Assembly: GCA_015067075.1 (NCBI GenBank)
Contig: SVND01000010.1
Span: forward strand, 1 to 54,688
Direction of reading: 5' to 3'
From: Oscillospiraceae bacterium
GTDB taxonomy: Bacteria > Bacillota > Clostridia > Oscillospirales > SIG530
Length of the DNA: 54,688 nt
Shown here: positions 24,524-33,483 of the stretch, piece after piece
How the letters are laid out: each line of letters begins with the position of its first letter
How positions within the stretch are numbered: position 1 is the stretch's first letter
Program-made: the position numbers and the translations under genes
The notes under the pieces: generated by a model
Database searches by the model: none
What the model was told of the DNA's origin: nothing
What the model saw: only the letters and a program-made list of their open reading frames with translations

Positions 24524-26575
24524 TTACTCGTTTTTATCAGTCAAATTTTGCGTTTTTCCACGATATCTCGGCATAATTAGCTTCACCTTGAAAAGATCTC
24601 CGTCTATTTCCGTGATGACGTTGCCTTTCTGAAGATTAGCAAGGCTTTTCGCAATTGACAAGCCAAGACCGCTTCCCTCCGTATTTCTCGACCTGTCACC
24701 TCTTACAAACCGTTCCATAAGCTCTTCGCTGGATATATTGAGCTTTGCCGCAGAAGTGTTTTTAAGCACAGCCATTACGTTAAAGTCATCGAAAACAATA
24801 TCAATATATATCCGTGTGCCTGCCAAGGCGTACTTTTTAATATTCGAAAGCAGATTATCCATTATGCGCCAGCAAAGCCTGCTGTCAGCATTTATTAAAA
24901 TATCCTCTTTTGGCGGAGTGAAGACCACCTCAAGCTTGCTTTCCTCGAATCTGTCGCTGTATTCACCAACAGACTGCTCAATAAGCTCGCAAAAGCTTAC
25001 GGGCGCAAGCTCTGCCGCGATAATGCCAGACGAAAGCTTCGACGCTTCGACCACGTCAAACGCCAGCTTTTTCAGCCTTTGCGATTGCCTGTCGATAACC
25101 TCGATATACTCCATAGCCTTTTCATTTTCAAGCTTCTCCTGCTTCAAAAGCTCAACGTAGCTTACTATCGCCGTTATGGGGTTTTTTATATCGTGGGATA
25201 CATTCGTTATGAGCTCCGTTTTCAGCCGTTCACCTTTCATCTTCTCCTCTACAGCCGCAGAAATAGCATCGTTTATACCATTGAGCCGCTCGGCACGAAG
25301 ACGTATGGATGGGAGCATAAGATCGGTCTTTATTTTATAGCTTGTGTCACCTGCACTGATTTTGTCTATTCCCTTATGCAGCCTTTCATTTTGAAGCGCA
25401 AGCCACAGCCATACGGCAAGCAAGGCAATCGCTATCAGAAACAGCATCATAGCCAAGCCAAACGTGAACATCCGTGATATTTTTATCACTATAGCTGCGC
25501 CGAAAAAGCAGCATACGACCCACATAAGCACGATCTTTACAGCTACGGCAAGATTTCGCCACAAAGCAGAAAAAGCCCGCAACAAAAAACGTATTCCTCG
25601 CCAAATCAGTGCTAAAAGCTTATATATTAAAGTGTTTTTCCACCACTTACCCGCCTTAACTCTTACAGCAACCGTCATGCTTAGCAGTACAATCGATAAA
25701 ACACCCATCGGCACAATCGCAGAAAAAGCCAACAAAAGCACCTCAAAATAATCACTGAAAGAATAAAACAAAAAGTGCAATACAATCACGCACGTATATA
25801 CGGCTATCGCTGTAAAGATTACGTTTACCTCCAACGGAAGCTTGTCAGCAATGCGCAAATGTGCACCACTATCATTCGCCCGCCTTCCTGCGCCCGTCAA
25901 AATCAAGCAGTACAGCATTATTGCTATACCGATTGCCGATACCTCATAAAAGATAAGAGAGATGCTGTTGCTTTTAAGCAATTTGTAAGCTTCATAAAGG
26001 AAAAATATATCATCCTCTATTGGCATATCTTCTCTTAAATAAAACATTACCTTGTGTGCGTAAGCACTTGTTTGAACGTCCTCAGCCATATCCGCTGCTG
26101 TTTCATTTTCCGGTTCTTTCAAAAAAGCAATATCTGCACTTTTTGTTTCTTTTACAGCTTTATTTGCATCAAATTCACTCTCATATATATGGAACGTCAC
26201 AAATAATTCCACAGCTTCATTATCAGAAACCGTCGTTAAAAAGATCCTATCGTCTGCATTAAGAATGGTGATTGCGATATTAGAGCTTTTCCAAGAATAT
26301 TTCTCCTCTAAATCACGCATCTTTTCTTCTATATCCAAATCATTACCGTTTAAGAAAACATTTTTTATATCAACGTACTCTGAAAAAGCCTTTCTGTAGA
26401 CAGCCGTACTTAGCGGAAAATCTATAAAGCTCGTTTCTTCTTTTGAATAAAATCCGCTGTTACCTGCCAAAAAAATTCCGACGCCGCCAACAAGTATTAA
26501 AACCGACATTGCCAGCAAAAGCAATATTAGCACCACTTTTACAGCGGAGCGTCCCAATATTTTCTTCATTTCCAC
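24524..26575 (-). CDS. Sensor histidine kinase
   Basis: The 683-residue membrane kinase has an N-terminal helix (about 12-36), an extracellular domain to about residue 200, then roughly five to six further helices, a linker, the dimerisation/phosphoacceptor block ITNVSHDIKNPITAIVSY (phosphorylated His), and the ATPase domain with DNLLSNIKKYA (N box) and GSGLGLSIAKSLA (G2 box). The long multi-helix sensor differs from simple two-helix kinases. GGAGG lies 6 bases before the ATG. The start overlaps the end of the DUF1287 gene by 10 bases, so it belongs to the response-regulator operon. The signal is unknown. Confidence 0.92.
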   Translation of the reverse strand: MEMKKILGRSAVKVVLILLLLAMSVLILVGGVGIFLAGNSGFYSKEETSFIDFPLSTAVYRKAFSEYVDIKNVFLNGNDLDIEEKMRDLEEKYSWKSSNIAITILNADDRIFLTTVSDNEAVELFVTFHIYESEFDANKAVKETKSADIAFLKEPENETAADMAEDVQTSAYAHKVMFYLREDMPIEDDIFFLYEAYKLLKSNSISLIFYEVSAIGIAIMLYCLILTGAGRRANDSGAHLRIADKLPLEVNVIFTAIAVYTCVIVLHFLFYSFSDYFEVLLLAFSAIVPMGVLSIVLLSMTVAVRVKAGKWWKNTLIYKLLALIWRGIRFLLRAFSALWRNLAVAVKIVLMWVVCCFFGAAIVIKISRMFTFGLAMMLFLIAIALLAVWLWLALQNERLHKGIDKISAGDTSYKIKTDLMLPSIRLRAERLNGINDAISAAVEEKMKGERLKTELITNVSHDIKNPITAIVSYVELLKQEKLENEKAMEYIEVIDRQSQRLKKLAFDVVEASKLSSGIIAAELAPVSFCELIEQSVGEYSDRFEESKLEVVFTPPKEDILINADSRLCWRIMDNLLSNIKKYALAGTRIYIDIVFDDFNVMAVLKNTSAAKLNISSEELMERFVRGDRSRNTEGSGLGLSIAKSLANLQKGNVITEIDGDLFKVKLIMPRYRGKTQNLTDKNE

Positions 26576-27309
26576 ACCTCCACAGCTTTATTCCACTCAA
26601 CGAGAGCGTCCTCCGCAATCAGCGAAGCGTCAAATCTGTAATGACCGATAATTTTATGCGACTTAAGTCTGTCCTGCTCTCCGCAGGTAAAACGGCCGCC
26701 GTTATGGATAATATACGGCTCACCCTTGTAATTGCGTTTATCGGAAACCAAGGCGATATGCAAATTTTCATAAACGACGATATCTCCCGGTTGCCACTGT
26801 GCAATATCGTCTGTATCAAGCGTAAGCTCCTGGGCAAACCTGCTGAAATAGACGTTGAGATTGGATACACGGCGGAAATCAATATTCGGATCGGGTGCGC
26901 CGTTTACACGGGTATAAAGCTCCGTATTTCCGGCAATATCTTCATCTACCATATCTTTAAGGCAATATCCCGCTTCCATAAACGCAACCCAGATAACGTC
27001 TGTGCAAACTCCTTGTCCCGTCGGAGGATATCCTCCTGCTACGTAATCACCGTTATAAGTTGGACTTGTTTCAACGTATCTTCTCGCGCCATTCACCATA
27101 TCCGTATAATCATCAACGCCGTTTCCGTTGAAATCTACGGATGCTTTAATTGTTTCTATGCCAAACTGCTCCGCTGTATGTACTCCCGCTACATTGTCAA
27201 TAATTATATCGGCAATTAAATATGAGACTGCTCCGATAAAAGCTATTACGAGTACCGCCGCCAGCAGGACGATACTTTTCCTGATAAATACCCTTGTGCT
27301 TTTTTGCAT
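26566..27309 (-). CDS. DUF1287-family exported protein
   Basis: The 247-residue protein has one N-terminal membrane helix (about 13-34) and a large extracytoplasmic domain. That domain carries the DUF1287 features: GQGVCTDVIWVAF with the likely nucleophile Cys, DPNIDFRRVSNLNVYF, QWQPGDIVVYE and HIALVSDKR (likely active-site His), and HNGG with GHYRF at the end. This layout resembles NlpC/P60-like Cys/His hydrolases, which suggests cell-wall peptide cleavage, though the family's activity is not known to me. It sits between the response regulator (2 bases away) and the sensor kinase (10-base overlap). Confidence 0.85.
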   Translation of the reverse strand: MQKSTRVFIRKSIVLLAAVLVIAFIGAVSYLIADIIIDNVAGVHTAEQFGIETIKASVDFNGNGVDDYTDMVNGARRYVETSPTYNGDYVAGGYPPTGQGVCTDVIWVAFMEAGYCLKDMVDEDIAGNTELYTRVNGAPDPNIDFRRVSNLNVYFSRFAQELTLDTDDIAQWQPGDIVVYENLHIALVSDKRNYKGEPYIIHNGGRFTCGEQDRLKSHKIIGHYRFDASLIAEDALVEWNKAVEVWK

Positions 27310-27310
27310 A

Positions 27311-28003
27311 CTACCGCCTATCCTTGACTATCTTATATCCCTGCCCCCAAACCACCTTTATGAATTGCGGCTCGTTTGGATTTATTTCAAGCTTTTCTCG
27401 CAAATGACGAATATGAACGGCTATGGAATTTTCATTTCCGTATGACGAGCCTGACAGCATTTCATAAAGCTGAGGAGATGAAAATACCTTGTCGGGGTTT
27501 TTAATAAGAATTTTCAAAAGCTCATATTCCGTTGGCGTCAGCGCCACCTCTTCGCCGTCTCTGGTCACAGTTTTCGCCTCGTCATTCAGTTCAATATTTC
27601 CCGCTCTGAATGTGTTTTCATTTTCCACAGCCGCTCCGAGCCTTGTGTATCTGAGAAGCTGTGAACGCACACGGGCGATGACCTCCGCAGGGTTAAAGGG
27701 CTTTGTAATATAATCGTCAGCACCGAGGTCAAGTCCGAGCACCTTGTCCGTATCCTCGCTTTTCGCCGTAAGCAAAATCACAGGCACGTTGCTCATTTTG
27801 CGAATCTCCACCATGGCAGTAATGCCGTCGGTTTGCGGCATCATAATATCCATAAGCACAAGCTGTATATCGTTTTCACGAACAGCTCTTATCGCCTGCT
27901 CCCCGTCAAAGGCTTCCACAATTTTATGCCCTTCCGCGGAAAGATATATTTTAAGCGCATTGACTATATCTCTTTCATCGTCACATATAAGCACGCACGC
28001 CAT
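27311..28003 (-). CDS. OmpR/PhoB-family response regulator
   Basis: The 230-residue regulator has a receiver domain with the acidic pair DDE (8-10), phospho-acceptor Asp52 in LVLMDIMMP, Thr in ILLTAK and Lys in ITKPFNP. A C-terminal winged helix (about 130-228) contains LTPTEYELLKILIKN and IAVHIRHLREKLE. It is partner to the kinase encoded two genes downstream; targets may include the operon itself and the DUF1287 protein. GAGAGGAAAAG precedes the ATG. Confidence 0.95.
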   Translation of the reverse strand: MACVLICDDERDIVNALKIYLSAEGHKIVEAFDGEQAIRAVRENDIQLVLMDIMMPQTDGITAMVEIRKMSNVPVILLTAKSEDTDKVLGLDLGADDYITKPFNPAEVIARVRSQLLRYTRLGAAVENENTFRAGNIELNDEAKTVTRDGEEVALTPTEYELLKILIKNPDKVFSSPQLYEMLSGSSYGNENSIAVHIRHLREKLEINPNEPQFIKVVWGQGYKIVKDRR

Positions 28004-28035
28004 ATTACTTTTCCTCTCTTCATCTTTGTAGTATG

Positions 28036-28064
28036 ATTATACATCAATTATGATTAAAAAACAA
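28036..28064 (-). promoter_or_regulatory. Promoter of the two-component operon
   Basis: On the minus strand TTGTTT (28059-28064) and TATAAT (28036-28041) are 17 bases apart, 33 bases upstream of the regulator ATG. Confidence 0.65.
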
Positions 28065-28110
28065 TAGCGTAAACTTTTAAGATTTTCTTAATTCGTTTTT
28101 TTACAAATTA

Positions 28111-28169
28111 AAAAACAGCTTTATCGCGGGATTTTGGTAAGAAATCTACAAATTTTTAGCTGTTTTTTT
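28111..28169 (+). other. Unassigned terminator-like hairpin
   Basis: AAAAACAGCT (28111-28120) and AGCTGTTTTT (28158-28167) form a stem with a loop of about 37 bases and a T tract. No gene ends here on either strand; both flanking genes start away from it. It could end a short unannotated RNA. Confidence 0.35.
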
Positions 28170-28190
28170 GATAAAAATGACGAAAACCTA

Positions 28191-28220
28191 TTGCAATTTA
28201 CCCTATAAATATGTTAAAAT
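28191..28220 (+). promoter_or_regulatory. Promoter of the regulator-ftsEX operon
   Basis: TTGCAA (28191-28196) and TAAAAT (28215-28220) are 18 bases apart, about 55 bases before the start codon. Confidence 0.55.
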
Positions 28221-28274
28221 ATATACACTTGTTTAAAACAAAATGATATTAAAACGTATTGAGGAGTTGTTATC

Positions 28275-29390
28275 ATGTCCAATAAAGTTTTTCAGGACAT
28301 TATTGTTCAAATGAGCCAAGCCGCAGGCAGATCTATCGGCGTTCTTGACGAAGAAGGTACCGTCATTGCTTCAAGCACAGACGATATGCCCTTCAATGAT
28401 ATTTTCCCTGTTATATCCGATTTTTCCGATACAGCCGAGGTCATTGAAAAAGCAGGCTTCGCTTGCTACCCTATCTTTTCAGGCTCTGTTGTTGAGCTTG
28501 TCGTTTTTGTCGAGGGTACGGACGAGCTTGCTTCGCGCTTCGTTTCTATGGCAGCTGTTGCCGTTGCCAACGCAAAGCAATTCCACAATGAAAAATACGG
28601 CAAAGCTCTTTTCGTTAAAAACGTACTTTTAGACAATGTCTTACCCGGTGATATAAACATCCGCGCCCGTGAGATCCGTCTTTCTACGGATATTCTCCGC
28701 GCCGTACTTATCATCCGTCTCGTTGATAATTCCGAGGTTGCTATTTACGAAGTAATCCAAAGCCTTTTCCCCGAAAAACAGCGTGACTTCGTTATCAACA
28801 TAAACGAAACAGATATTGCTCTCGTTAAAGAAGTTCATTCCACGACTACGCAAAAGGATCTTCAAAAGCTCGCCCGCTCCATCGTTGACACACTCAACGG
28901 CGAATTTTTCACCAAGGCTTTCGTCGGTATCGGCTCAATCGTACCTACAGTTGCCGAGATCAACCGTTCCTTCAAGGAAGCACAGGTTGCTCTTGAGGTA
29001 GGCCGTATTTTTGAAAGCGAAAAGAGCATTACTTGCTACGATAACCTTGGTATCGGTCGTCTCATATATCAGCTTCCCACTACTCTTTGTGAGATTTTTC
29101 TCAATGAAATTTTCAAAAAGAGCTCCATTGATGCCATTGATTATGAAACGCTCTTTACCATACAGAAATTCTTTGAAAACAACCTCAATGTTTCCGAAAC
29201 GGCACGAAAGCTTTTCGTGCACCGCAACACTCTCGTTTACCGTATTGAAAAAGTGCGCCGTATGACGGGACTTGATCTTCGTGAATTTGAAGACGCCATC
29301 GTCTTCAAGGTAGCTCTTCTCGTTAAGAAATATCTCACAGCTTCAGGTTATGGCTATTCTACCAAAACTAAAGGCAGGAGCAAAAAATGA
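28275..29390 (+). CDS. PucR/CdaR-type helix-turn-helix regulator
   Basis: The 371-residue protein has an N-terminal sensory domain (about 1-110, SIGVLDEEGTVIASS and a hydrophobic VELVVFVEGTDEL strand), a central degenerate GGDEF-like region (about 150-270, VGIGSIVPTVAEINRSFKEA) and a C-terminal PucR-type helix-turn-helix with LNVSETARKLFVHRNTLVYRIEKV (split across about 310-335). This matches the CdaR/PucR group of transcription factors. GAGGAG lies upstream of the ATG. The stop overlaps the ftsE start (ATGA), tying it to the cell-division/cell-wall operon; it may regulate that operon, but no target is shown. Confidence 0.88.
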   Translation: MSNKVFQDIIVQMSQAAGRSIGVLDEEGTVIASSTDDMPFNDIFPVISDFSDTAEVIEKAGFACYPIFSGSVVELVVFVEGTDELASRFVSMAAVAVANAKQFHNEKYGKALFVKNVLLDNVLPGDINIRAREIRLSTDILRAVLIIRLVDNSEVAIYEVIQSLFPEKQRDFVININETDIALVKEVHSTTTQKDLQKLARSIVDTLNGEFFTKAFVGIGSIVPTVAEINRSFKEAQVALEVGRIFESEKSITCYDNLGIGRLIYQLPTTLCEIFLNEIFKKSSIDAIDYETLFTIQKFFENNLNVSETARKLFVHRNTLVYRIEKVRRMTGLDLREFEDAIVFKVALLVKKYLTASGYGYSTKTKGRSKK

Positions 29391-30067
29391 TTGAAATGCG
29401 AAAGGTCAGCAAATCCTTCACCGGCAAGGTCAAGGCTGTCCGAAACATAAACCTGACAATAAACGACGGTGAATTTGTTTTCATCATCGGTCATTCAGGT
29501 GCCGGAAAGTCAACGCTTATCAAAATGCTTATGCACGAGGAAGTGCCCACATCTGGCGAGCTTATCGTGAACGAGTTCAACGTCGGTCATATGCGCCACC
29601 GCGATATTCCTCACCTTCGTCGCACGCTCGGTGTCGTTTTCCAAGACTTTCGTCTTATTCCCAACAAAAACGTTTTTGAAAACGTAGCTTTTGCTATGCG
29701 CGTTATCGGAGCATCCGCCCATGATATTCGTGTCCGCGTTCCCAAGATACTCCATCTTGTCAACCTTTCAGACAAAGCCAAGCGATTTCCCGACGAGCTT
29801 TCAGGCGGAGAACAGCAGCGTGTTGCTTTGGCAAGAGCACTTGTAAATAACCCCTCCATTCTCATCGCAGACGAGCCGACGGGAAATCTCGACCCCGATA
29901 TGTCACTTGAGATAATGCAGCTTTTAATGGAGATAAACCGCCGCGGCACGACCGTCCTCGTTGTAACTCACGAGCAGCAGCTTGTTAACCTTTTTGACAA
30001 GCGCGTTGTCTGGATCGAAAAAGGACGTATCGTCAGCGATACTCACGGAGGTGCTTTCGATGTTTAA
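29387..30067 (+). CDS. ftsE: Cell division ATP-binding protein FtsE
   Basis: FtsE is the ATPase of the FtsEX complex, which transmits ATP hydrolysis across the membrane to activate peptidoglycan hydrolases. The 226-residue ABC protein carries Walker A GHSGAGKSTLIK (about 35-46), LSGGEQQRVALARAL signature and ILIADEPTGNLDP Walker B. The RHRDIPHLRRTLGVVFQDFRL segment is typical of FtsE. The start overlaps the preceding regulator by 4 bases and the stop overlaps ftsX. Confidence 0.95.
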   Translation: MIEMRKVSKSFTGKVKAVRNINLTINDGEFVFIIGHSGAGKSTLIKMLMHEEVPTSGELIVNEFNVGHMRHRDIPHLRRTLGVVFQDFRLIPNKNVFENVAFAMRVIGASAHDIRVRVPKILHLVNLSDKAKRFPDELSGGEQQRVALARALVNNPSILIADEPTGNLDPDMSLEIMQLLMEINRRGTTVLVVTHEQQLVNLFDKRVVWIEKGRIVSDTHGGAFDV

Positions 30068-30947
30068 TAATTTAGGATATTTTATCAAAGAAAGCTTTCG
30101 CAATATTTTTACAAACAGGCTCATGAGCTTCGCCTCCGTCGGTGTTCTCGTTTCATGCCTTATCATTATGGGTACGTGCACCCTTGCCCTTTTCAACGTG
30201 CAAAAGAATCTCGAACAGATACAGGATCTTAACGAGATAACCTTGTTCATCGACGATGCTTACGCTGACGATGAAAATATCGCCCGCATCACAAGCGAGC
30301 TTGAAGGTCTTAACAACGTAAAGGATTGCGAATATATCTCCCGTGAGGACGGATACCGTATTTTGCAGGAAATGTTCGCGGAAACTCCCGATGCGCTTTT
30401 AGGCTACGATTCTTCTTACGTTCGTATTTCCTATAAGCTTACCCTCGTTGACACGGCGAAGACGGACGAGACCATGTATCAGCTTAACAACATCGAAGGT
30501 ATCGACACCATTCGATATAACGACGAAGTTGCCGCAGGCTTTTTAAATCTTGAAAAGGTTCTTACCGTTGCAAGCTTTTGGTTCATCGGAATTTTGTTTA
30601 TAATCTCCATCTTCATCATCTCGAACACCATAAAGCTTGCAGTTTATTCAAGACGCCGCGAAATAAACATCATGAAATACGTCGGCGCAACAGACTGGTT
30701 CATCCGCTGGCCCTTCATCTTTGAAGGACTTATCATAGGTCTGTTTTCCGGCATCGTGGCATATTTTATACAGTGGTACATTTATGAATATATCATTGTC
30801 GGACTGTTCGCCACGCTCAAAAACCTTATAATTATAGTTGATTTCAGCACCATAAGCTCCAGTATCGGACTTATTTTCGCCGTTGCAGGTATTGTTATCG
30901 GTGTTTTCGGAAGCTCGCTTTCAATAAGAAAGCACTTAGACGTTTAA
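30060..30947 (+). CDS. ftsX: Cell division protein FtsX
   Basis: The 295-residue membrane partner of FtsE. ATG 30060 is chosen because GGAGGTG lies 5-6 bases upstream and the overlap with ftsE is only 8 bases; a longer frame inside ftsE is rejected. The protein has an N-terminal helix (FASVGVLVSCLIIMGTCT), an extracellular domain (about 45-160), then three C-terminal helices, with the FtsX signature SRRREINIMKYVGATDWFI. The M23 peptidase encoded next is the likely protein it activates. Confidence 0.95.
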   Translation: MFNNLGYFIKESFRNIFTNRLMSFASVGVLVSCLIIMGTCTLALFNVQKNLEQIQDLNEITLFIDDAYADDENIARITSELEGLNNVKDCEYISREDGYRILQEMFAETPDALLGYDSSYVRISYKLTLVDTAKTDETMYQLNNIEGIDTIRYNDEVAAGFLNLEKVLTVASFWFIGILFIISIFIISNTIKLAVYSRRREINIMKYVGATDWFIRWPFIFEGLIIGLFSGIVAYFIQWYIYEYIIVGLFATLKNLIIIVDFSTISSSIGLIFAVAGIVIGVFGSSLSIRKHLDV

Positions 30948-30962
30948 AGAAAGGACAAACTA

Positions 30963-32201
30963 ATGACGCGTTTTTTTAAAACCTTGAAATTTTCATTGGC
31001 TCTTTTCATCGCATTAGCTCTTTTTGTTACTGCGTACCATATTCCTTTCGACGCAGGTATCGTAACAGACGCGGCGTTGACTTCAAAACAGCTCAACGAG
31101 CTCAACGACAAGCTTTCCGATGTTGCAGACAAAATAGCCAAGCTTGAAAAGGAGATCAGATCTGCCAATTCCGAGAAAAAATCTGAGGTGCAAAAGAAAA
31201 ACCAGCTTGATGAAAAAATTGCCCTTTGCGAGGATGAGATCAAGCTTTTAGAGGAAAAGATCACGTGGCTCAATGACGAGATCGCTGTTTCTCAGGTCGA
31301 GATCGAAAAGCAGCAGGCTGAGATCGACGAGCGCACCGAAATATACAGACAGAGAATTCGCTTTTTCTATGAAATAGGCACTCAATCTTACCTCGAGATC
31401 CTTTTTGAAGCTGAAAGCTTTTCCGATTTTTTCATGCGGCTTGACATGGTAAGCGATATGCTTACCCATGATAACGACCTTATGACAGAGATGTCGGCAG
31501 ATCTTAAAGCCTGCAACGATGCAAAGCTTGAGCTTGAGGCAAACGTTGCTTCACAAAAAGCCGCTGTAGCTGAAGCAGAGGCTAAAAAGCTTTCTTTAGA
31601 AAAGGAAGCTGCCGCCGCTGACGCTATTATTCAGGAGATCGAAGCAGATCAAGCGAAGCTGAAAAAAGAGATTGCCGCCGTTGAAGCGGAAGAAACAAAG
31701 GTCAAAAAACAGATTGCCGATGAGGTTGCAAGACTTCAGAAAGAAGAAGAGGAATCCAAGAAAAATCAAAGCAGCGGCGATCCCACAAAGGATCTTAAAT
31801 GGCCCTTGCCCGGCTACAGCAAAGTAACTTCCGTTTACGGAAACCGCCTGCACCCCGTATTAAAGGTATGGAAATTACATACGGGTATCGACATCGGCGG
31901 TGCTCCCAAGGGTACGACTATCGTCGCTTCTTACAGCGGTACGGTAATCAAATCCGAATACAACTCCGCTTACGGTAACTACGTTTCCATAAACCATGGT
32001 AACGGCGTTGCCACGCTTTATGCGCACATGACTACACGCTCGGTCAAGGTCGGCGACAAGGTCAAAAAAGGACAGAAGATCGGCACCGTAGGAAGCACCG
32101 GATATTCCACAGGTCCTCACCTTCACTATGAGGTCTTGGTCGACGGCGAATATACAAATCCCCTGAAGTATTTTTCATCAAAAGTTTACATTATCGTTTA
32201 A
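30963..32201 (+). CDS. M23 peptidase with coiled coil (FtsEX-activated type)
   Basis: The 412-residue exported protein has an N-terminal signal/anchor helix (about 12-30), two long coiled-coil segments (about 38-125 and 175-265), a low-complexity bridge and a LytM/M23 endopeptidase domain (about 285-408). The domain has the zinc-ligand motifs HTGIDIGG and TGPHLHYEV and the catalytic NHGNGVATLYAHM. The plan equals that of EnvC in proteobacteria and PcsB-type hydrolases that couple to FtsX. Its position directly after ftsX supports that coupling. AAAGGA lies upstream of the ATG. It cleaves, or activates cleavage of, septal peptidoglycan. Confidence 0.93.
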   Translation: MTRFFKTLKFSLALFIALALFVTAYHIPFDAGIVTDAALTSKQLNELNDKLSDVADKIAKLEKEIRSANSEKKSEVQKKNQLDEKIALCEDEIKLLEEKITWLNDEIAVSQVEIEKQQAEIDERTEIYRQRIRFFYEIGTQSYLEILFEAESFSDFFMRLDMVSDMLTHDNDLMTEMSADLKACNDAKLELEANVASQKAAVAEAEAKKLSLEKEAAAADAIIQEIEADQAKLKKEIAAVEAEETKVKKQIADEVARLQKEEEESKKNQSSGDPTKDLKWPLPGYSKVTSVYGNRLHPVLKVWKLHTGIDIGGAPKGTTIVASYSGTVIKSEYNSAYGNYVSINHGNGVATLYAHMTTRSVKVGDKVKKGQKIGTVGSTGYSTGPHLHYEVLVDGEYTNPLKYFSSKVYIIV

Positions 32202-32226
32202 TCATTGAAAGGACTATGTTTTTATT

Positions 32227-33441
32227 ATGCAAAGAAAAGGTCTCGGATTCGGCGCTGTTCTTTTGATCATCGTACTGACAGCCGCATTCAGCATTACTTG
32301 TACCTCCGCTTATTTCATTTTTGACCAAAACGCAAAGCTTGCCGATTCATACGCGGATCAAAAGATATACAGCAAACTCAACGAGCTTCAAAATCTCGTT
32401 GACAAGCATTATATCGGCGAAGTCGACGAGCAAAAGCTTATCGACGGAATTATAATGGGTTATCTTTACGGCATCGGCGATAAATACGCCGCATACTTTA
32501 ACGAGGAAGAATACGCCGCTTTTAAGACAGAATCCATGGGGCAGAGCGTCGGTATCGGCATACTTGTAAGCGGTCTCGTTGATGAAAACGGTTTGCGGAT
32601 AATCCGCGTTTACGACGGCTCCCCTGCCGCGAACGCAGGTGTAAAATTCGGCGACGTTATTACTTCAATAAACGGCAAATCCGTTGTCGAAATGGGCTAC
32701 GAGCAGTCTCTCTCGGAAATGCGCGGTGAACTTGATACCTTTGCCGTTTTCGACGTTGTGCGTAAGACTGCAAGCGGCGAGAGCGAAACCGTATCTTTCA
32801 ATATTGAACGTGATTACTATGATATTCAGTATATTCGCTCCGACGTTGTTGACGGTATTGCATACGTTGAAATAAGCAGCTTTGACGGAACGAGCTCAAA
32901 CGAATTTATCTCCGTTATGGACGGTCTTTTAAGCCAAAATATCAAAGGGCTTGTTTTCGACCTTCGCAACAACAGCGGCGGCTCGCTGGTCAATATTTTA
33001 GCTATCCTCGATAAGCTCCTGCCCGAAGGACCTATTGTAAACATCGTTGAATCAAACGGTCAGACGCGCGTTTATAAATCAGGTGCAACCTGTGTCGATC
33101 TTCCCATGGCAGTCGTTGTCAACGGCGGAACGGCAAGTGCCGCGGAGCTTTTCACCTCCGCTTTGCGCGATTATGAAATGGCTACCATCATCGGTACCAC
33201 CACCTTCGGTAAAGGTACAGTAATCGATCTTTATGAATTCTCCGACAAGAAAACTGCCGTTTATATTTCAACGACGCTTTACAATCCCCCATTCAGCGAA
33301 AATTTCGAGGGTATCGGTATTACTCCCGACATCGAGATAGACCTTACTGAAGAACAGTATCTGAACTTCTATGATCTCGATTACAACACCGACCCTCAAC
33401 TTAAAGCCGCATTTGACAACGTAAAAGAAAAGATCAAGTAG
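32227..33441 (+). CDS. S41-family C-terminal processing protease
   Basis: The 404-residue protein has an N-terminal membrane anchor (about 9-30), a PDZ domain (about 105-185: GIGILVSG, GSPAANAGVKFGDVITSING) and the S41 catalytic domain with VVNGGTASAAELF (catalytic Ser) and TFGKGTV (catalytic Lys). The C-terminus ends with the GIGITPDIEI segment typical of CtpA/B. The fifth gene of the FtsEX operon, it may degrade or activate envelope proteins such as the M23 hydrolase; that link is inferred from position. Confidence 0.93.
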   Translation: MQRKGLGFGAVLLIIVLTAAFSITCTSAYFIFDQNAKLADSYADQKIYSKLNELQNLVDKHYIGEVDEQKLIDGIIMGYLYGIGDKYAAYFNEEEYAAFKTESMGQSVGIGILVSGLVDENGLRIIRVYDGSPAANAGVKFGDVITSINGKSVVEMGYEQSLSEMRGELDTFAVFDVVRKTASGESETVSFNIERDYYDIQYIRSDVVDGIAYVEISSFDGTSSNEFISVMDGLLSQNIKGLVFDLRNNSGGSLVNILAILDKLLPEGPIVNIVESNGQTRVYKSGATCVDLPMAVVVNGGTASAAELFTSALRDYEMATIIGTTTFGKGTVIDLYEFSDKKTAVYISTTLYNPPFSENFEGIGITPDIEIDLTEEQYLNFYDLDYNTDPQLKAAFDNVKEKIK

Positions 33442-33445
33442 TCAA

Positions 33446-33483
33446 AAAGAGAAGCAAGTTTAGTTTTCTTGCTTCTCTTTTTC
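33446..33483 (+). terminator. Terminator after the FtsEX operon
   Basis: AGAGAAGCAAG (about 33449-33459) pairs with CTTGCTTCTCT and is followed by a T run. It sits between convergent genes. Confidence 0.85.
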
